Assembly: GCF_900100535.1 (NCBI RefSeq)
Contig: NZ_FNDG01000006.1
Location: 186,001-250,000 of the forward strand
Length of the DNA: 64,000 nt
Direction: 5' to 3'
From: Phytopseudomonas flavescens
GTDB lineage: Bacteria > Pseudomonadota > Gammaproteobacteria > Pseudomonadales > Pseudomonadaceae
In this document: positions 60,209-64,000 of the stretch, piece by piece
Layout: each line of letters begins with the position of its first letter
Position numbering within the stretch: position 1 is the first letter of the stretch
Made by a program: the position numbers and the translations under genes
Notes under the pieces: generated by a model
The model's input: only the letters and a program-made list of their open reading frames with translations
Told to the model about the DNA's origin: nothing
Databases searched by the model: none

Positions 60209-61789
60209 TCAGACCGCCAGTGCCAGGATGCTGGCCTGGTAGGCCGCGGCGAAGCTGTCGAAGTCACCATCCTCATGCACTTCCAGTTCGGCCTGCTCCT
60301 GTAGGGAACGCTGCGCAGCCTGCTCGAACTCGGCCTGTCGCTCGGCACTCAGCGGCTGTGCGCGGAAGTGTTCGGCGTGGCGTTTGCTCTGGCGCAGGGA
60401 GAACGCCGAGAAGCTTTCACCTTTCTGCAGTTCTGCCAGCACCTGGGCCGATGGCGTCAGGCGGGGGTCGTCGATTTTCGCGCGCTGCGCCTGCAGGGCG
60501 CCGGCGTGGGCTTCGCCACCCTGGCTGGTGTCGAGCAGGGTAGCGATGGCTTCGATACCATCGAGCAGCTCATGAGCCCAGCTCTGCAGGACGACCGGCC
60601 CGCCATGGCGATGCAGGTGCAGGCCGGGGCGACGCCCCTCCTTGACCACCTTGAGGAAGTTGTCGGAGCAGTTGCTGCACTCGCCATTGCCCAGCTGCGG
60701 GCTGTCCTGCAGGGCGCAGAACAGCAGGAAGGCGTCGAGAAAGCGTGATTCGGCAAGGTCGATGCCCAGTGGCAGGAACGGATTGATGTCCAGGCAGCGG
60801 GCCTCCACGTACTGCACGCCACGGGCCATCAGCGCCTGGATCGGGCGTTCGCCGCTGTAGGTCACGCGCTTCGGGCGGATGTTGGAGTAATACTCGTTTT
60901 CGATCTGCAGGATGTTGGTGTTGAGCTGCAGCCAGTCACCGTCCTTCTTGGTGCCGATGTCGACGTAGGGCGGGTAGGGTGTAGCGACCGCCTGGCGCAG
61001 GCTGTCGGTATAGCTGGCCAGGTCGTTGTAGCAGGGCGTCAGCCCGGCCTGGGCCTCGCTCTGATAACCCAGGTCGCTCATGCGCAGGCTGGTGGCATAG
61101 GGCAGGTACAGGGTGTCGGCGTCGAGCGCCTGCAACTGATGGGCACGGCCACGCATGAAATTCTTGTCCAGCGCCGGAGACGCACCGAACAGGTACATCA
61201 GCAGCCAGCTGTAACGGCGGAAATTGCGGATCAGCGCAATGTAGCGCGACGACTGATAGTCGCGGGCACTTCGCGTGTCGCCCTCGGCCTGCTGCAGCAC
61301 GACCCACAGCTGCTCCGGCAGGGAGAAGTTGTAGTGAATGCCGGCGATGCACTGCATGGTCTTGCCGTAGCGCAGCGCCAGGCCCTTGCGGTAGACGTAC
61401 TTGAGCTGGCCGATATGGGAGTGGCCATAGCGGGCGATCGGAATGGTCTCTTCGTCCGGCAGCGGGCCGGGCATCGACGGGCTCCACAGGTACTCGCCGT
61501 CGAGCTTGCTGTAGACGAAGCGGTGGATACTATCAAGTTCGTCCAGGGTGTCGCTCGGGTCGACGGCGGTCGAGGTGATGAACTCGAGCAGCGACTCCGA
61601 ATAATCCGTGGTGATCTGCGCATTGGTCAGCGCCGAACCGAGGGTGACCGGATGCCCGCTGAGCGCCAGTTCGCCTCTGCTGTCGACGCGCAGGCATTCG
61701 CGTTCGATGCCATGCAGGCACTGGGAAAGCAGGGAAAGGTTGGCGTGCTCACCGAGCAGTGCCAGACGGCGGGAGAACAGGTCGCTCAA
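60209..61789 (-). CDS. gshA: Glutamate-cysteine ligase
   Basis: This 526-residue enzyme makes gamma-glutamylcysteine, the first step of glutathione synthesis. Family stretches include [74 protein letters not shown] and [12 protein letters not shown]. The likely start is a TTG at 61789 with AAGGA 8 bases upstream. The nearest upstream ATG on this strand (61797) is out of frame and hits a stop. The TTG start gives [13 protein letters not shown], matching the known Pseudomonas N-terminus. Confidence 0.95.
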   Translation of the reverse strand: MSDLFSRRLALLGEHANLSLLSQCLHGIERECLRVDSRGELALSGHPVTLGSALTNAQITTDYSESLLEFITSTAVDPSDTLDELDSIHRFVYSKLDGEYLWSPSMPGPLPDEETIPIARYGHSHIGQLKYVYRKGLALRYGKTMQCIAGIHYNFSLPEQLWVVLQQAEGDTRSARDYQSSRYIALIRNFRRYSWLLMYLFGASPALDKNFMRGRAHQLQALDADTLYLPYATSLRMSDLGYQSEAQAGLTPCYNDLASYTDSLRQAVATPYPPYVDIGTKKDGDWLQLNTNILQIENEYYSNIRPKRVTYSGERPIQALMARGVQYVEARCLDINPFLPLGIDLAESRFLDAFLLFCALQDSPQLGNGECSNCSDNFLKVVKEGRRPGLHLHRHGGPVVLQSWAHELLDGIEAIATLLDTSQGGEAHAGALQAQRAKIDDPRLTPSAQVLAELQKGESFSAFSLRQSKRHAEHFRAQPLSAERQAEFEQAAQRSLQEQAELEVHEDGDFDSFAAAYQASILALAV

Positions 61790-61994
61790 GATTGCATTCC
61801 TTCACGCAGCGGTCGCCCCAATATGGGGGTGGATGCTGCACTCTACAAGGGGCGAATTGCTGACGTTGGTCGTCTGGCGAAAAGAGCGGGTATTCTAGCG
61901 CCCTCGGTCGCCGTGGCGAAGGGCGGCAGTCCTCTCGGGCATGGCGCTGGCCCGGATACCGCCCCGGCCGGGCGCGTCGGCCGCACCACTGCCC

Positions 61995-62384
61995 TCAGAG
62001 GCAGGCGAAGGTGGCCTGGGCCTTGGCGACCAGCTTGTCGTGCTGATGCACCTCGGCCTCGATCACTTGCGTGCGCCGCCCGGCGTGCACCACCCAGGCC
62101 CGGCAGCTCAGTTCACCCTCGGTCACCCCGCGGATGTAGTTGACCTTGCATTCCAGGGTGACGCTGCTCGGCGCGCCGTCAGTGAGGCTGTGGCTGGCCT
62201 GGCCCATGGCGCTGTCGATCAGCGAGAACAGCGCGCCGCCGTGCAGCTTGCCGTGCAGGTTGCGCAGGCCATCGTGCATGCTCAGCCGGATCACCGCCTC
62301 GCCGCCTTCTGCCTTGACGATCTGCAGGCCGAGCAGGCGCCCGAAGGCGCTGCTCTTGCCGACTTCTTCCATGGGCTCGCTCAT
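61995..62384 (-). CDS. PaaI-type hotdog thioesterase
   Basis: This 129-residue single hotdog-domain protein of the PaaI/YdiI group has the catalytic-helix segment LHGKLHGGALFSLIDSAMGQASHSL. That segment is followed by SSVTLECKVNYIRGVTEGELSCRAWVVHAGRRTQVIEAEVHQ. It probably hydrolyses acyl-CoA thioesters. It is 4 bases downstream of tex and co-directional, so co-transcribed with it. Confidence 0.88.
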   Translation of the reverse strand: MSEPMEEVGKSSAFGRLLGLQIVKAEGGEAVIRLSMHDGLRNLHGKLHGGALFSLIDSAMGQASHSLTDGAPSSVTLECKVNYIRGVTEGELSCRAWVVHAGRRTQVIEAEVHQHDKLVAKAQATFACL

Positions 62385-62388
62385 CGGC

Positions 62389-64000
62389 CTACTTCCTCAG
62401 TTGCTTGGCGTTGGCGAACAGAGAAGCCATGGCGGCATTGGCCGGTGCAGGTTTTTCCTGGCCCGAATGGCGCTCGCTGCGTGGTGCCTGACCACCCTTG
62501 CCGCCACCCTGGCGACCGCCGCCACGTGGCCCTTCGACTTTCTCGCCTGGCGTGTCGCCCATGCGCATCGACAGGGCGATGCGGCCTCGCGCGATGTCCA
62601 CTTCCATGACCTTGACCTTGACCACGTCACCGGCCTTGACCGCCTCGTGCGGGTCCTTGATGAACTTCTCGGACAGCGCCGAGATATGCACCAGGCCGTC
62701 CTGGTGAACACCGATATCGACGAAGGCGCCGAAGTTGGTGACGTTGGTCACCACGCCTTCGAGGATCATCCCCAGCTCGAGATCCTTGAGGGTTTCCACG
62801 CCTTCCTGGAACTCGGCGGTCTTGAACTCGGGGCGCGGGTCGCGGCCGGGTTTTTCCAGTTCGCTGAGGATGTCGCCCACGGTCACCAGGCCGAAGGTCT
62901 CGTCGGTGAACGTCTTCGGGTCCAGGCGCTTGAGAAAGCCGGCATCGCCGATCAGCGAGCGGATATCGCGGCCCGTGTCGACGGCGATGCGTTGCACCAG
63001 CGGGTAGGTTTCCGGGTGAACCGCCGAGGCATCGAGCGGGTTTTCACCGTTCATGACGCGCAGGAAGCCGGCAGCCTGTTCGAACGTCTTGTCGCCGAGG
63101 CGTGGGACCTTCTTCAGGGCGTCACGGGTCTTGAAGGCGCCGTGGGCATCGCGGTGAGCGACGATGTTCTGCGCCAGGGTCGCATTGAGGCCGGAGATAC
63201 GCGCCAGCAGTGCGCTGGAGGCGGTGTTGACGTCCACGCCGACGGCGTTCACGCAGTCCTCCACCACGGCGTCGAGGCTGCGGGCCAGCTTCAACTGGGA
63301 GACGTCGTGCTGGTACTGGCCCACACCGATGGATTTCGGGTCGATCTTCACCAGCTCGGCCAACGGATCCTGCAGGCGACGGGCGATGGACACCGCGCCA
63401 CGCAGGGACACGTCGAGATCCGGGAATTCTCTGGCAGCCAGTTCAGAGGCCGAATACACCGACGCTCCGGCTTCGCTGACCATGATCTTGGTCATCTTCA
63501 GGCCCGGGTATTTCTTGATCAGCTCGATGGCCAGCTTGTCGGTCTCGCGGCTGGCGGTGCCGTTGCCGATGGCGATCAGGTCCACACCGTGCTTGGCACA
63601 CAGCCTGGCCAGCACGTTGAGGGTGCCGTCCCAGTCGTTGCGCGGCGCGTGGGGGTAGACGGTGGCGGTATCCAGTACCTTGCCGGTGGCGTCGACCACG
63701 GCGACCTTGCAGCCGGTGCGCAGGCCCGGGTCGAGGCCCAGGGTCGCACGCGGGCCGGCCGGAGCGGCTAGCAGCAGGTCGTGCAGGTTGCGGGCGAAGA
63801 CGCTGATGGCTTCATCTTCGGCGCTTTCGCGCAGTTCGCCCAGCAGGTCGGTTTCCAGGTGGGTATAGAGCTTGACCTTCCAGGTCCAGCGCACCACTTC
63901 ACCCAGCCATTTGTCGGCGGCGCGGCCTTGGTTGGAGATGCCGAAACGCTCGGCGATCATGCACTCGCACGGATGCAGGGTGCCCGGCGTAGCGACGCCC
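62389..64000 (-). CDS. tex: Tex family RNA-binding transcription accessory protein, 5' end outside the window
   Basis: This is the C-terminal ~537 residues of the ~775-residue Tex protein; the frame stays open to the window edge. Visible parts are the YqgF-like domain ([34 protein letters not shown]), the helix-hairpin-helix region ([56 protein letters not shown]), the S1 RNA-binding domain ([34 protein letters not shown]) and a Gly/Arg-rich tail. Tex affects transcription and stress tolerance. Confidence 0.95.
   Translation of the reverse strand, partial: GVATPGTLHPCECMIAERFGISNQGRAADKWLGEVVRWTWKVKLYTHLETDLLGELRESAEDEAISVFARNLHDLLLAAPAGPRATLGLDPGLRTGCKVAVVDATGKVLDTATVYPHAPRNDWDGTLNVLARLCAKHGVDLIAIGNGTASRETDKLAIELIKKYPGLKMTKIMVSEAGASVYSASELAAREFPDLDVSLRGAVSIARRLQDPLAELVKIDPKSIGVGQYQHDVSQLKLARSLDAVVEDCVNAVGVDVNTASSALLARISGLNATLAQNIVAHRDAHGAFKTRDALKKVPRLGDKTFEQAAGFLRVMNGENPLDASAVHPETYPLVQRIAVDTGRDIRSLIGDAGFLKRLDPKTFTDETFGLVTVGDILSELEKPGRDPRPEFKTAEFQEGVETLKDLELGMILEGVVTNVTNFGAFVDIGVHQDGLVHISALSEKFIKDPHEAVKAGDVVKVKVMEVDIARGRIALSMRMGDTPGEKVEGPRGGGRQGGGKGGQAPRSERHSGQEKPAPANAAMASLFANAKQLRK

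Overview
The window looks like a Pseudomonas chromosome: high GC, with the gene order ubiD ... 5-formyl-THF cyclo-ligase, 6S RNA, zapA, a YecA-type UPF0149 gene, pepP, ubiH, ubiI ... gcvT, gcvH ... a DUF47 gene, pitA, argE, argA, gshA and tex. From memory this is close to the order of the PA5237 to PA5201 block of P. aeruginosa PAO1. Species cannot be fixed from the sequence alone.

Layout. 1-2233: the 3' part of ubiD and a ferredoxin-type reductase. 2422-6401: a FecI-FecR-FecA cell-surface signalling locus with a Fur-like site. 6430-15079: housekeeping genes (quinone reductase, FliL-like, EVE protein, folate cyclo-ligase, 6S RNA, zapA, pepP) and the UbiH/UbiI ubiquinone hydroxylases. 15366-19398: a second FecI-FecR-TonB receptor locus. 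19538-22264: an FbpA/FbpB-type iron ABC transporter without its ATPase. 22274-42031: a roughly 19.8 kb accessory island between fbpB and gcvT. 42302-64000: gcvT-gcvH (no gcvP), NfeD/SPFH membrane proteins, a GlxA-type regulator with a sulfonate-type binding protein and an arylsulfotransferase-fold protein, a lone GspE-type ATPase, a CYTH-CHAD triphosphatase, DUF47-PitA phosphate transport, arginine and glutathione biosynthesis genes, a hotdog thioesterase, and the 3' part of tex.

The island is the main result. On the minus strand it carries a TonB receptor, a SAM methyltransferase, an FptX/RhtX-like permease, an 804-residue ThDP enzyme, a fused acyl-thioester-reductase/class III aminotransferase, a MoeZ-type E1-rhodanese protein, a JAMM peptidase, a MoaD/ThiS-type sulfur carrier ending in Gly-Gly, a two-half CaiB/BaiF CoA-transferase, an acyl-adenylating ligase, an acyl-CoA dehydrogenase, a second MFS transporter and a GH88-like hydrolase. 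A divergent PchR-like AraC activator sits at the upstream end. The ThDP enzyme and the reductase-aminotransferase match in size and architecture the PigD/PigE pair that builds the alkyl-pyrrole half of prodigiosin. The E1/JAMM/carrier/ligase/receptor set matches thiocarboxylate metallophore loci (thioquinolobactin, PDTC). I know of no described pathway that combines the two. My inference is a sulfur-containing, probably metal-binding small molecule on a pyrroline/pyrrole-like or amino-ketone skeleton, exported, re-imported and sensed by the AraC protein.

The island is bracketed by an imperfect direct repeat: the 3' end of fbpB at the left and a degraded second copy of that 3' end at 42032-42104. 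This supports insertion into an ancestral fbpB-gcvT junction. No integrase, transposase, tRNA gene or CRISPR array was seen.
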